A stretch of DNA of 42,671 nt. It comes from an uncultured Paracoccaceae bacterium (GTDB lineage: Bacteria > Pseudomonadota > Alphaproteobacteria > Rhodobacterales > Rhodobacteraceae). Positions 35,692 to 42,671 of the stretch are shown piece by piece. Numbering within the stretch: position 1 is the stretch's first letter; each line of letters starts with the position of its first letter. The position numbers were made by a program, and so were the translations under genes. The stretch is from contig CANNCO010000009.1 of NCBI GenBank assembly GCA_947503175.1, positions 1-42,671 of the forward strand. The letters are read 5' to 3'. The notes beneath the pieces were generated by a model. It made no database searches. It was not told where the DNA came from and saw only the letters and a list, made by a program, of their open reading frames with translations.

Positions 35692-35758
35692 CCGGGGTCT
35701 CCTTGTTCACACGGTCCGGCGCAGTTCAGGAAATTGTGGCAGGCAAGGCAAGAGCGGA

Positions 35759-36514
35759 ATGCACGCAACAAGTGGAAAATCCAACCGAAGAGGGCTTTTG
35801 ATCGCGGTCGGGGCGGCGGTCGCCATCTGGGGCGGCGGGGCTGCGTTCCGGCAATTCGGTGCGCGCCGGTTCGACTTCGACCCGATCCCCGATCTCCCTG
35901 GCTTCCGACAGGTCGAGGGCGGCACGGTGACGTCAACTGCACTGTCCGATCCGCTGATCGGCCTCGATACCGGGCGCCCGCCCGCGCCCTGGATCAAAAA
36001 CCACCGGATCTGTTCGGCGCTCTTCCGGTCCCATCGCTCGGGAACGGTGCCGGTTGCATCCTTCTCGGATTACTACTGTCCCTATTGCCGGGTCCTGACG
36101 CGCGAGCTTTCGGCGCGCGAGGCGGCGGGAGAGATCACCGTCACCTGGCACGAACTGCCGCTTCTGGGCGAGGCTTCCGTTATCGCGGCGCGGGCCGCGA
36201 TGGCGGCTGATCTGCAGGGCGGTTACAGCGCTTTTCACGCCCGCCTGATGCGCGCGCAGTTTCGGCCCGACCCGGCCTATCTGGCGGAACTTGGCGAAAG
36301 CGCCGGCCTTAACGTCGACCGGCTTCTGGCGGATATGAGCAACCCGTCGATCGACACGCAACTGCAACTCACCGCCGGTGTCGCCGCACGGTTCGGTTTC
36401 TACGGAACACCCGCGCTCGTCGTCGGGCGCACGGCGGTTCTGGGTGCAATCCCTGTCCCGCGCCTCAACGCGCTGATCGCGCTTGAAGCCAGCGATCCGG
36501 AGTACTGCAGTTGA
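35759..36514 (+). CDS. DsbA-family thiol-disulfide protein, membrane anchored
   Basis: This is a 251-residue protein with an N-terminal hydrophobic helix (LLIAVGAAVAIWGGGAAF) acting as a signal anchor and a thioredoxin-fold domain in the periplasm. The redox site is CPYC in DYYCPYCRVLT, and the cis-proline loop is YGTPALVV. It resembles DsbA/ScsC-type oxidoreductases that make or reshuffle disulfides in exported proteins. ATG 35759 begins a positively charged, sensible N-terminus. A 31-residue upstream extension in frame from 35666 lacks support. The last residues are SDPEYCS, with an extra cysteine. Confidence 0.87.
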   Translation: MHATSGKSNRRGLLIAVGAAVAIWGGGAAFRQFGARRFDFDPIPDLPGFRQVEGGTVTSTALSDPLIGLDTGRPPAPWIKNHRICSALFRSHRSGTVPVASFSDYYCPYCRVLTRELSAREAAGEITVTWHELPLLGEASVIAARAAMAADLQGGYSAFHARLMRAQFRPDPAYLAELGESAGLNVDRLLADMSNPSIDTQLQLTAGVAARFGFYGTPALVVGRTAVLGAIPVPRLNALIALEASDPEYCS

Positions 36515-36607
36515 TCAGCGTTTGCGCTGACGAAGCCAGGGGAGCATCGGGCGTTTGCGATTCAATCGTGGCTGAACAAACATCGCGCTTGCGGCATAAA
36601 GTGACAT
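36515..36607 (-). CDS. Possible 30-residue basic peptide
   Basis: ATG 36607 opens a 30-codon frame on the minus strand, ending TGA at 36515. The peptide starts MSLYAASAMFVQPRLN and its second half is very basic (RKRPMLPWLRQRKR). AAGGAAAT stands a few bases before the ATG, which is a good ribosome site. It was found by eye and does not resemble a family I know. Its stop touches the DsbA-like gene's stop on the other strand. It could be chance. Confidence 0.35.
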   Translation of the reverse strand: MSLYAASAMFVQPRLNRKRPMLPWLRQRKR

Positions 36608-36655
36608 TCTTATTTCCTTTTTCTTGGGTGCCTATGCACCTTCTGTCGATACCTC

Positions 36656-36676
36656 GTATATAAATTGTATATACAA
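36656..36676. promoter_or_regulatory. Operator candidate for the RHH protein
   Basis: GTATATA occurs twice (36656-36662 and 36667-36673), 11 bp apart, and the second copy is part of a perfect 12-bp palindrome TTGTATATACAA (36665-36676). It lies about 33 bases before the ribbon-helix-helix gene at 36709, where a promoter is expected. Such proteins often bind short tandem or inverted sites and control themselves, so autoregulation is a reasonable inference. Confidence 0.55.
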
Positions 36677-36708
36677 CTGCGATACAGGTCAATAAAATCG
36701 CATTGACA

Positions 36709-36873
36709 ATGCCACGGAAGAGTGAATCAAAAGCTAAGAAAGACAGCCAGCTGATCCTCCGGCTCGATCAGCGCGACAGGGATGCGTTCGTCCGCCTCTG
36801 CAAGGATATGGATACGACCGCCGCGCGTGAAATCCGCACCTTCATCCGCGATTTCCTGAAAAAGAACGGCTAG
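36709..36873 (+). CDS. Small ribbon-helix-helix DNA-binding protein
   Basis: This 54-residue protein is too short for common ORF cut-offs. It has a lysine/serine-rich start (MPRKSESKAKKDS), a beta-strand QLILRLDQRD, then two helices (RDAFVRLCKDMD and TAAREIRTFIRDFLKK), the compact RHH (CopG/Arc-like) fold. It probably dimerises and represses transcription. No toxin gene is adjacent, so it is not an obvious toxin-antitoxin partner. No clear Shine-Dalgarno sequence precedes ATG 36709. The palindrome at 36656-36676 may be its own operator. The stop is 8 bases from the convergent mtnP stop. Confidence 0.65.
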   Translation: MPRKSESKAKKDSQLILRLDQRDRDAFVRLCKDMDTTAAREIRTFIRDFLKKNG

Positions 36874-36881
36874 CGCGTGTC

Positions 36882-37754
36882 CTACAGAACCCGGCCCGCG
36901 ACCGCATCGAGCTTCGCCACCAACGCCGCATCCCGGCTTTCGGGTGCCGTCAGGATCGCGTACTCCAGCGCCCGGTCGCAGCCATGGGGGCAGGGCGCCC
37001 GCTCCGGCCCCAGCAATCGGGGCAGCCGCGCCACCAGCCCCTTGGCCCTGTCGGCATTGCTCATCAGCGTCTTGATGATCTCGCTCACATCCACCTCGCC
37101 GTGGTCCGGATGCCAGCTGTCGTAATCGGTGATCATTGCCACGCTCGCATAACAAAGCTCGGCTTCGCGGGCCAGTTTCGCCTCGGGCATATTCGTCATC
37201 CCGATCACGTCGCAGCCCCAGAGTTCCCGGTACATCTTCGACTCCGCGAGGCTTGAAAACTGCGGCCCCTCCATCGCCAGATAAGTCCCGCCGTCGTGAA
37301 CGGTGATGCCCTGCGCCCGCGCGGCCTCCAGACAGGCGGTGCCAAGCCGGGGACAGGTCGGGTGGGCAACCGACACATGCGCGACGCAGCCGGTGCCGAA
37401 AAACGACTTCTCGCGCCCGAAGGTCCGGTCGATGAACTGGTTCACGATCACGAAATCGCCGGGTGCCATCTCTTCGCGGAAACTGCCGCAGGCCGAGACG
37501 CTGATTACATCCGTGACCCCCAGCCGTTTCAGCGCATCGATATTGGCACGATAGGGCACCGTCGCGGGCGAATGGACATGCCCCCGCCCGTGCCGGGGCA
37601 GAAACGCCATGGGCACACCGTCCAGAACACCGGTCAGGATCGCATCCGACGGCGCGCCCCACGGGCCGTCGACCTGACGCCATTCCGCGTCCTTCAAACC
37701 CTCGATCTCGTAGATCCCGGAGCCGCCGATCACCCCGATCATGGTTTCCGCCAT
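36882..37754 (-). CDS. mtnP: S-methyl-5'-thioadenosine phosphorylase
   Basis: This 290-residue enzyme splits methylthioadenosine with phosphate into adenine and methylthioribose-1-phosphate, clearing the by-product of polyamine synthesis. GVIGGSGIYEI starts the protein, followed by RHGRGHVHSPATVPYRAN, VSACGSFRE, MEGPQFSS and GMTNMPEAKLAREAELCY, all family blocks. ATG 37754 has GGAGG upstream. The longer open frame to 37799 adds unsupported residues. Released adenine can be reused by the nearby apt product. It converges on the RHH gene. Confidence 0.95.
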   Translation of the reverse strand: MAETMIGVIGGSGIYEIEGLKDAEWRQVDGPWGAPSDAILTGVLDGVPMAFLPRHGRGHVHSPATVPYRANIDALKRLGVTDVISVSACGSFREEMAPGDFVIVNQFIDRTFGREKSFFGTGCVAHVSVAHPTCPRLGTACLEAARAQGITVHDGGTYLAMEGPQFSSLAESKMYRELWGCDVIGMTNMPEAKLAREAELCYASVAMITDYDSWHPDHGEVDVSEIIKTLMSNADRAKGLVARLPRLLGPERAPCPHGCDRALEYAILTAPESRDAALVAKLDAVAGRVL

Positions 37755-38018
37755 CTTGCCTCCGCCTGTTTGTCTGCCGCCACAGTCTGACCTGCACAAT
37801 CAAGGAATAAAATCCCGAAAACCACATGAAATCAGATCATTTCGCGCAAATCCCCGTGTGCGTTCATTCCCGCCGACCGCCATGATCCCGCCCGGTTTGG
37901 TTAAGAAATCGTCAACAACACGCCCCGGGCACGCCCTAGTACCGTCACCGCGGCCCTGTTCAATGGTGCTACTGAGACGGGCGTAGCGAGTGGGGCATAG
38001 TGAGTAACGGAGACGAGT

Positions 38019-38237
38019 ATGTTGGATTTCGTGAACATCCCGGAAATGGCCCGGACCGTAACGCGTTACACGCCGAACGATCCGATGCAGATCAACCTGC
38101 GCAAGATGCTGTCCGACATGACCGACGATTGCCTTGCTAAGGTCGAACGCGATCTCGACTTCTACCAGCGTCAGGGCCTTCTGCCCGCCCGTCTGGAAAC
38201 GTTGCTGTTCGGCAAATCCGAAGCATGGGCTGCCTGA
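38019..38237 (+). CDS. Conserved small protein of unknown function
   Basis: This 72-residue protein begins MLDFVNIPEMARTVTRYTPN. It is mostly helical, with a cysteine in MTDDCLAKVERDLDFY and a C-terminus LETLLFGKSEAWAA. It has no signal sequence or membrane helix, so it is probably cytoplasmic. ATG 38019 has GGAG upstream. I do not recognise a family function. It looks like a gene kept in Rhodobacteraceae, but that impression is from memory. It stands alone between mtnP and a convergent flavin reductase gene. Confidence 0.7.
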   Translation: MLDFVNIPEMARTVTRYTPNDPMQINLRKMLSDMTDDCLAKVERDLDFYQRQGLLPARLETLLFGKSEAWAA

Positions 38238-38253
38238 TGCCGCCCAGCGGCAG

Positions 38254-38859
38254 CTACTCTCCCGGCCGCTTCAGCGAAAACACCTCCGTGATCCGGCTAT
38301 AGTCGCGATACCCCAGCCGGGTCAGGGGCTGAAACACCGTCACATCGAACATCCCGTCGCGCAGGCAATCGTCGCGCAGGTGGATGCCCGTGACTTCTCC
38401 GAATGCCACGAAATTCGCCTCTCCGGGCAGTTGGACGATCTGGGTCAGTTTGCATTCCAGATTGGCGGGCGCATTGGCGACCCGTGAACAGGCGACGGTC
38501 TCGCACTCAGCGCGTTCGATCCCGGCCTTTTCGAACTCATCCACATCCCGGTCCCAAAGGCCCGAGGTGATGTTCATCACCTCCCGCATCGCATATTCCA
38601 CGATGTTCACACAGAACACGCCCGTCTCGCGGATATTCGTCATGCTGTCCTTGGTGCCGTCGCGGTCATCCTTTGTCCCGGTCGAGGCGAACATGACCTG
38701 CGGCGGCACATAGGCCACGGCATTGAAGAACGAATAGGGCGCAAGGTTCTCGCTCCCGTCGCGCCCGCGGGTCGAGATCCAGCCGATCGGGCGCGGCGTA
38801 ACCACCGCGTTGAACGGGTTATGTGGCAGACCGTGACCATCTTCGGGGCGATAGAACAT
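38254..38859 (-). CDS. Flavin reductase-like domain protein
   Basis: This 201-residue protein of the flavin-reductase/NADH-FMN family has a split-barrel FMN fold. It starts MFYRPEDGHGLPHNPFNAVV, followed by TPRPIGWISTRG and LAPYSFFNAVAYVPPQVMF, the FMN-binding block. It probably reduces or binds FMN, perhaps for a monooxygenase, but no partner gene is near. ATG 38859 is the start because GGAGGT lies 5-6 bases before it. An ATG at 38871 lies before that site and would put it inside the gene. Confidence 0.87.
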   Translation of the reverse strand: MFYRPEDGHGLPHNPFNAVVTPRPIGWISTRGRDGSENLAPYSFFNAVAYVPPQVMFASTGTKDDRDGTKDSMTNIRETGVFCVNIVEYAMREVMNITSGLWDRDVDEFEKAGIERAECETVACSRVANAPANLECKLTQIVQLPGEANFVAFGEVTGIHLRDDCLRDGMFDVTVFQPLTRLGYRDYSRITEVFSLKRPGE

Positions 38860-38939
38860 CAAGACCTCCATTGGATTTGTGCCCCAACTAACCCCATGCT
38901 AGGGGCGTTTCCAGCCGAAACGAAACATGGGCAAGGGCA

Positions 38940-39467
38940 GTGAAACTCGCGGCGGAAACCCCGGACGACTGGTGGGAGGTCGAGGCGCTCTACGACCTCT
39001 GCTTCGCGCCTGGGCGCGAGGCGCTGTCCTCCTACCGCCTGCGCGACGGGGTGGATCCGGTTCCGGGACTGGCTCTGACCGCGCGCGACAAGCTGGGCAT
39101 TCTGGCTGGCGCGATCCGCTACTGGCCGGCCCGTGTCGAGGCGGAACCGGTGCTTCTTCTGGGCCCTGTTGCCGTTCACCCGACCCGGCAGGGCGAGGGT
39201 CTGGGCGGGCTGCTGGTCGAGGAAAGCCTTGACCGCGCCAAAGGCTGGGACCGCGTGATGCTGGTGGGTGACGCCCCCTATTACCGCCGGTTCGGCTTCA
39301 CGCCCCTGTCGCGGGTGGTCATGCCGCCGCCCACGAACCCCGACCGCGTGCTGGGCCGCGCGCTGACCCCCGGCGCATGGGACGGGGTCGAGGGGGTCGT
39401 CAGATCTTGGGCCGCATCGCCGCAACCCGCACCACCGAAAGGCGTTACCCGCGTCCCGTCGAAATAG
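38940..39467 (+). CDS. GNAT N-acetyltransferase, YhbS-like
   Basis: This is a 175-residue acetyltransferase. The acetyl-CoA site reads LGPVAVHPTRQGEGLGGLLVEESLDRA, shared with the YhbS-like group, and VMLVGDAPYYRRFGF is the matching C-terminal block. The substrate is unknown. The start is GTG 38940 with AAGGG close upstream. It is divergent from the flavin reductase gene (80-base gap), so the two could be co-regulated. Confidence 0.87.
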   Translation: MKLAAETPDDWWEVEALYDLCFAPGREALSSYRLRDGVDPVPGLALTARDKLGILAGAIRYWPARVEAEPVLLLGPVAVHPTRQGEGLGGLLVEESLDRAKGWDRVMLVGDAPYYRRFGFTPLSRVVMPPPTNPDRVLGRALTPGAWDGVEGVVRSWAASPQPAPPKGVTRVPSK

Positions 39468-39575
39468 CGCGAACAAAAGGCCGCGGGGTCCCGCACAATC
39501 TGGGCTGCAACGCGCCCGACAGATCGCCAATGCCCCTTGCACAGAGCCCACGCGGACGCTAAACCGCCGCCCGGC

Positions 39576-39650
39576 GGGTGATTAGCTCAGTGGTAGAGCG
39601 CTTCGTTCACATCGAAGATGTCAGGAGTTCGAATCTCTTATCACCCACCA
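39576..39650 (+). tRNA. tRNA-Val(CAC)
   Basis: The sequence folds as a cloverleaf: acceptor GGGTGAT with ATCACCC, D arm with AGCTCAGTGGTAGAGC, anticodon stem CTTCG/CGAAG around loop TTCACAT (anticodon CAC), and a T arm around TTCGAAT with one G-U pair. The 3' CCA is encoded. It reads valine GUG codons. AT-rich DNA of a different character begins immediately after it. Confidence 0.96.
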
Positions 39651-40659
39651 AGAGGCTTACGATGTATCAGCATCTTAGGTGGTTTCATCATATCCCTTGT
39701 ATGGCGAAATCACTTTCGCCCTGGCGGACGCAATTTGAGGCCTGCTGGCTTAGCCATTCACCTTGCTTAACAATGCGCATTCAGTCGACAGGAAAATGAT
39801 ACTCACAGATGGATGTAGATTGACAATCTGGAAATTTCCTTCTTTAAGTATTAAGAAAATGACAATAGATTTTTAAAACTGATCCAATTGTAAGATTGGC
39901 GCTTGATTAAAATAAGCTGATGCTACCCTGTGTGAATAGGATATCGGTATGCAAACAGATGCCCGATCATAGACGATCACCTTGGAATTACTTTTTCCTG
40001 AATCACTTTGCGTTTCGAAGAATGGAGCACGGAGAAGGACATGCCTATACGCTTAGGTTTCAAGGTGCTATTTTCCTGTTCTGCATCTTGTATCCCTTAC
40101 CATTTGCAGTAATTATCAGTTTCATATTCGGTTTCTTTTTTCCGAGCTTAGATGTTTTTCCATTTAGGGTTTTGAGCGATTGGATATGGGTTTGGGCGAT
40201 ACTGATTAATATATCGATTTCATTTCATTTTTTCCTGAAGATATTCTCAGTAGAATCGATCAGAACATGGCTTAAGTGGGTTGGTTTATGATATTCTGGT
40301 GTAGCCCGATTGTTCGGTATCCCTGCATGGATCGGTGTTTGGAAAAAGGGTTGCAATCTTGTTGACGCTCGATGCGCACAAAGCAACCTGTCCTCTGTTT
40401 GCTCGGCCGCCTGATCGGGTGTCTTACCAAAGCCGTACAAAAAGCAGCACGTCCCAGCAAGCCTATGATGATGGGACAGGAGGGGCCCGGCCAGCGGCGT
40501 GGCATAGCTCGATGCTGAACACCCCCACAGCAACCAAAGGCCCTTTCGGGACGGATCTTGAGAAGCAATCGACTTGACGCCGAAGCTCACCTTGCTGCCA
40601 ATCACGTGACATCCCGGGTCAGCCCGGTCCGAATCAACAACGCGCCGGGACATAGCCAA
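39651..40659. other. AT-rich stretch after tRNA-Val, mostly without known genes
   Basis: From the end of the tRNA to about 40300 the sequence is markedly AT-rich compared with the rest of the window, and holds at most one small membrane ORF (39920-40291). From about 40300 to the endonuclease-family gene at 40660 composition returns toward normal, but I see no convincing gene. The abrupt change at a tRNA 3' end is typical for the edge of horizontally acquired DNA. Confidence 0.6.
39920..40291 (+). CDS. Possible AT-rich membrane protein, unknown
   Basis: This open frame of up to 123 codons is strongly hydrophobic. Two segments (AIFLFCILYPLPFAVIISFI and, after a short loop, DWIWVWAILINISISFHFFL) would form about two to three membrane helices, followed by a short basic tail ending WLKWVGL. 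The start is uncertain (39920, 39959 or 40022), and none has a clear ribosome site. I know no family match. Its low GC sets it apart and suggests recent acquisition or a chance frame in AT-rich DNA. Confidence 0.4.
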   Translation: MLPCVNRISVCKQMPDHRRSPWNYFFLNHFAFRRMEHGEGHAYTLRFQGAIFLFCILYPLPFAVIISFIFGFFFPSLDVFPFRVLSDWIWVWAILINISISFHFFLKIFSVESIRTWLKWVGL

Positions 40660-41460
40660 ATGAAACTGATGTGCCTGAACGGCTGGGGCGGGAAACTGCA
40701 TGCCGATCTTCTCCCCTATATCGCTACCACCGCACCCGACATCCTCTGCCTGCAGGAAGTGGTCCACAGCCCCGAAACCGACAAGGACTGGCTGACCTAT
40801 CGCGATGGCGATCACGTTCTGCCGCAGCGCGCCAATTTCTTTCGCGATGTCGCACAGGCGCTGCCCGATCATGTGGCCACCTTCTGCCCTGCGGCGCAGG
40901 GCGTTCTGTGGGATGGTGACCGGTCCATCCCGTCGCAATGGGGCCTCGCGACCTTCGTTCACAAGTCGCACCCCATCATCGGCCAGGTTCAGGGCTTCGT
41001 TCACAAGAGGTATTCACCCAACGGATATGGCGATCACCCCCGCTCGCGCAGCGCCCACGCCGTCCGCGTCTACGACCATCAGCGGGACCGTCCGGTCAGC
41101 GTCACCCACATGCACGGGCTGCGGGACCTGAACGGCAAGATGGACACGCCCGAACGCGCGGCACAGGCGCACCGCCTTCTCGATCTTTCGCGGGCGGTGT
41201 CCGAGCCGGATGACCTCACGATCATCTGCGGCGACTTCAACACTAAACCCGACAGCGAGACGCTCAAGATACTGGCGGATGCCGGAATGGTCGAACTGGT
41301 GACGGGCCGTGGCTTCACCAGCACCCGGAACTCACACTACACGAAGCCGGGAAAATACGCGGATTACATGCTGATCAATCGGGGCTCCGCGGTGCGCGCC
41401 TTCGACGTGATCTATGACCCGGAGGTTTCCGACCATTGCCCGCTCGTACTCGAGCTATAG
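40660..41460 (+). CDS. Endonuclease/exonuclease/phosphatase family protein
   Basis: This is a 266-residue protein of the EEP superfamily. The metal-binding and catalytic blocks are in order: CLNGWGG (start), CLQEVV (the glutamate), THMHGLRDLNG (the histidine), CGDFNTKPD, then ADYMLI and SDHCPLVLEL. Members hydrolyse phosphodiester or phosphomonoester bonds in DNA, lipids or small molecules. The substrate here is unknown. No signal peptide is present. ATG 40660 opens the family start MKLMCLNGWGGKLH. A 34-residue upstream extension is not supported. Confidence 0.87.
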   Translation: MKLMCLNGWGGKLHADLLPYIATTAPDILCLQEVVHSPETDKDWLTYRDGDHVLPQRANFFRDVAQALPDHVATFCPAAQGVLWDGDRSIPSQWGLATFVHKSHPIIGQVQGFVHKRYSPNGYGDHPRSRSAHAVRVYDHQRDRPVSVTHMHGLRDLNGKMDTPERAAQAHRLLDLSRAVSEPDDLTIICGDFNTKPDSETLKILADAGMVELVTGRGFTSTRNSHYTKPGKYADYMLINRGSAVRAFDVIYDPEVSDHCPLVLEL

Positions 41461-41551
41461 CGCCCCGCACCATCGCGGCTGGACCCCGCATCCCCATTCG
41501 CATAGGCACGCCCAGACCCGGTCACCCGGCCATCTAAAACGCAAGGCCCCC

Positions 41552-42139
41552 ATGTCCCACCCCGACATCCTGATCATCCGCCATGGCGAGACCGTCTGGA
41601 ACCGAGAGGGCCGGATGCAGGGCCAGCAGGACTCGCCCCTGACCGACAAGGGCGCGGCACAGGCAGATGCGCTGGGCCGGATGCTGCGCCAGAACGGCCA
41701 CCTGACCAGCCGCCGGATCCATCTCAGCCCCGCGGGCCGCACCCGCGCCACCGCCGAACGCATTCTCGAACGACCCGTCGAAGAGGCCGAGTGCGACCCC
41801 CGCCTGCTCGAAATCGGTGTCGGCGCGTGGGAGGGTCAGAGCCTCGATGTGATCCGCACCGAAGCGCCGCATCTCTTCACCGATGACGTGGCGCCGTTTC
41901 ACTGGATGGATCACGCGCCGGGCGGCGAAGGCTTCGACCGGCTCGATGCCCGCTGCCGCGCCTTCCTGGCCGATCTCACCGGCCCCGCCATCCTGATCAC
42001 CCACGGCATCACATCGCGCTTCCTGCGCGCACGGCTTTTGGGCCTCGACCGCGCCGGTTTCGTCGATCTGCCGGGCGGGCAGGGCAACGCGTTTCACATC
42101 CGTGCCGGGCAGTCCCACGAGCTGCATCCCGACGACTGA
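41552..42139 (+). CDS. Histidine phosphatase family protein (phosphoglycerate mutase-like)
   Basis: This is a 195-residue enzyme with the phosphohistidine motif IIRHGETVWN (residues 8-17), SPAGRTRATAE and GVGAWEGQSL, and the second catalytic histidine in ILITHGITSR. The family removes phosphate from varied small molecules. Length and motifs fit the broad phosphatase rather than glycolytic mutase class, so the true substrate is open. ATG 41552 has AAGG upstream. An extended frame to 41414 would overlap the previous gene. It ends 61 bases before tRNA-Val(TAC). Confidence 0.87.
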   Translation: MSHPDILIIRHGETVWNREGRMQGQQDSPLTDKGAAQADALGRMLRQNGHLTSRRIHLSPAGRTRATAERILERPVEEAECDPRLLEIGVGAWEGQSLDVIRTEAPHLFTDDVAPFHWMDHAPGGEGFDRLDARCRAFLADLTGPAILITHGITSRFLRARLLGLDRAGFVDLPGGQGNAFHIRAGQSHELHPDD

Positions 42140-42200
42140 CGCACCGAATGCACGACAGGGCTTGCAACCCGACCGGCCCCCGCGCTATCAGCGCGCTCAC

Positions 42201-42276
<76 letters not shown>

Positions 42277-42597
42277 TAATTTTATCTATAAAGATCATTG
42301 GCTTAAAGATAATTTCGGTTGCTCTTGTATGGTACTGTCACCGGATTTGTATTGTACGACGGCCGCGCTACTCTGACGGAAAAGTCGTTCGTTTTCGGCC
42401 ATAAAGCGGCCCGAGTCGCTGATTTAGGCCGCTCTTTTGGTTATCCCCTGATGAGCACATTCAACTGTACCGTTAAGCAATCCAAACCTGCGTCTCAGCC
42501 TCAGTCTTGAAAGCCCATCCATGGTTGCGGTGCGCCCGCTCTAAGCCGTCCAAACTTTGCGCATCTTGTTACAGAAAAAGCCCAGAATCTGCGCTAG
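42277..42597. other. Non-coding stretch between tRNA-Val and IS end
   Basis: The first 70 bases are AT-rich, then composition is mixed. Short open frames translate into sequence without any family resemblance, so I call no gene. No terminator or repeat of the tRNA end is seen. It leads into a likely insertion-sequence end. Confidence 0.5.
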
Positions 42598-42671
42598 GGT
42601 CAGGACCCATTGATTTCTGCTTGGCTGCGTGATTCACGTTTCGAAAACGAGCGGTGAACATGTCTGATCTT
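42598..42671 (+). mobile_element. Left end of a probable IS5-type insertion sequence, cut by window edge
   Basis: After CTAG (42594-42597, a known target type for some IS5 elements) the sequence runs GGTCAGGACCCATTGATTT, which resembles the end of IS5-type elements common in Rhodobacteraceae. ATG 42660 opens a frame reading MSDL, the usual first residues of their transposase. Only four codons of the transposase are visible, so the identification rests on memory of the end sequence and on position. Confidence 0.45.
42660..42671 (+). CDS. Transposase start, partial (window edge)
   Basis: ATG 42660 is followed by codons for Ser-Asp-Leu and then the window ends. This is the expected start of an IS5-family transposase downstream of the terminal repeat at 42598. 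With four residues nothing further can be shown. Confidence 0.35.

Noticed and set aside
36709-36873. Antitoxin of a toxin-antitoxin pair
   Set aside because: No toxin-like gene is adjacent: the neighbours are a DsbA-like gene and mtnP, so a free-standing regulator is the safer call.
40225-41004. 259-codon minus-strand frame spanning the AT-rich region and endonuclease gene
   Set aside because: Half of it is opposite the well-supported EEP-family gene and the rest shows no domain or start signal.

Overview
The window looks like a piece of the main chromosome of a marine-type alphaproteobacterium of the family Rhodobacteraceae (Roseobacter group). The inference rests on high-GC coding bias, the pckA / chvI-chvG-hprK-rapZ-EIIA-HPr arrangement, an aa3 cytochrome oxidase operon in the order ctaC-ctaB-small ORF-ctaG-ctaE, and several Rhodobacteraceae-style small genes. 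Species cannot be set from the sequence alone.

Left edge (1-1920): mobile-element debris. It contains an IS3-type orfA start that stops matching after about 21 codons, and a large serine recombinase that has lost its catalytic N-terminal part, lying next to a tRNA-Gln(TTG) gene. Positions 2059-9334: central carbon and envelope control. PEP carboxykinase is divergent from a two-component system (ChvI/ChvG), followed without real gaps by short HPr kinase, RapZ, a mannose-type EIIA, HPr and an acyltransferase. Tandem 15-bp repeats lie in the divergent promoter region. Positions 9338-13175: an M48 peptidase, a VWA-domain protein, two Flp/Fap-type pilins and a lytic transglycosylase.

Positions 13218-16260 hold the most interesting system. 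A three-gene operon, each junction an ATGA overlap, encodes a flippase-like membrane protein, a DprE1-like FAD enzyme and a DprE2-like short-chain reductase. In mycobacteria DprE1/DprE2 epimerise decaprenyl-phosphoryl-ribose to the arabinose donor of the cell wall. Here the pair sits in a Gram-negative genome beside a candidate lipid-sugar flippase, suggesting a polyprenyl-phospho-arabinose (or similar pentose) pathway. The residue matching the benzothiazinone-reactive cysteine is alanine.

Positions 16335-26621 are mostly minus strand: a GNAT enzyme, the two CoA-transferase subunits, two further GNAT enzymes (one on the plus strand), and a long run ctaC-ctaB-coxF-ctaG-ctaE-surf1-thrC-M16 peptidase-GNAT with overlapping or nearly touching genes. 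Positions 26818-35039 are plus strand: tldD, a frameshifted GNAT pseudogene, dprA, topA, a secreted metallo-beta-lactamase-fold protein and a GlcD-type FAD dehydrogenase.

Positions 35149-42671: purine salvage (apt, mtnP), an anchored DsbA-like protein, a very small ribbon-helix-helix protein with a palindromic operator candidate, flavin reductase, a GNAT, an endonuclease/exonuclease/phosphatase-family protein and a histidine phosphatase. Two direct-oriented tRNA-Val genes (CAC and TAC) each have AT-rich DNA starting at their 3' end. The last ~75 bases look like the left end of an IS5-type insertion sequence cut by the window edge. No CRISPR array and no rRNA were seen.
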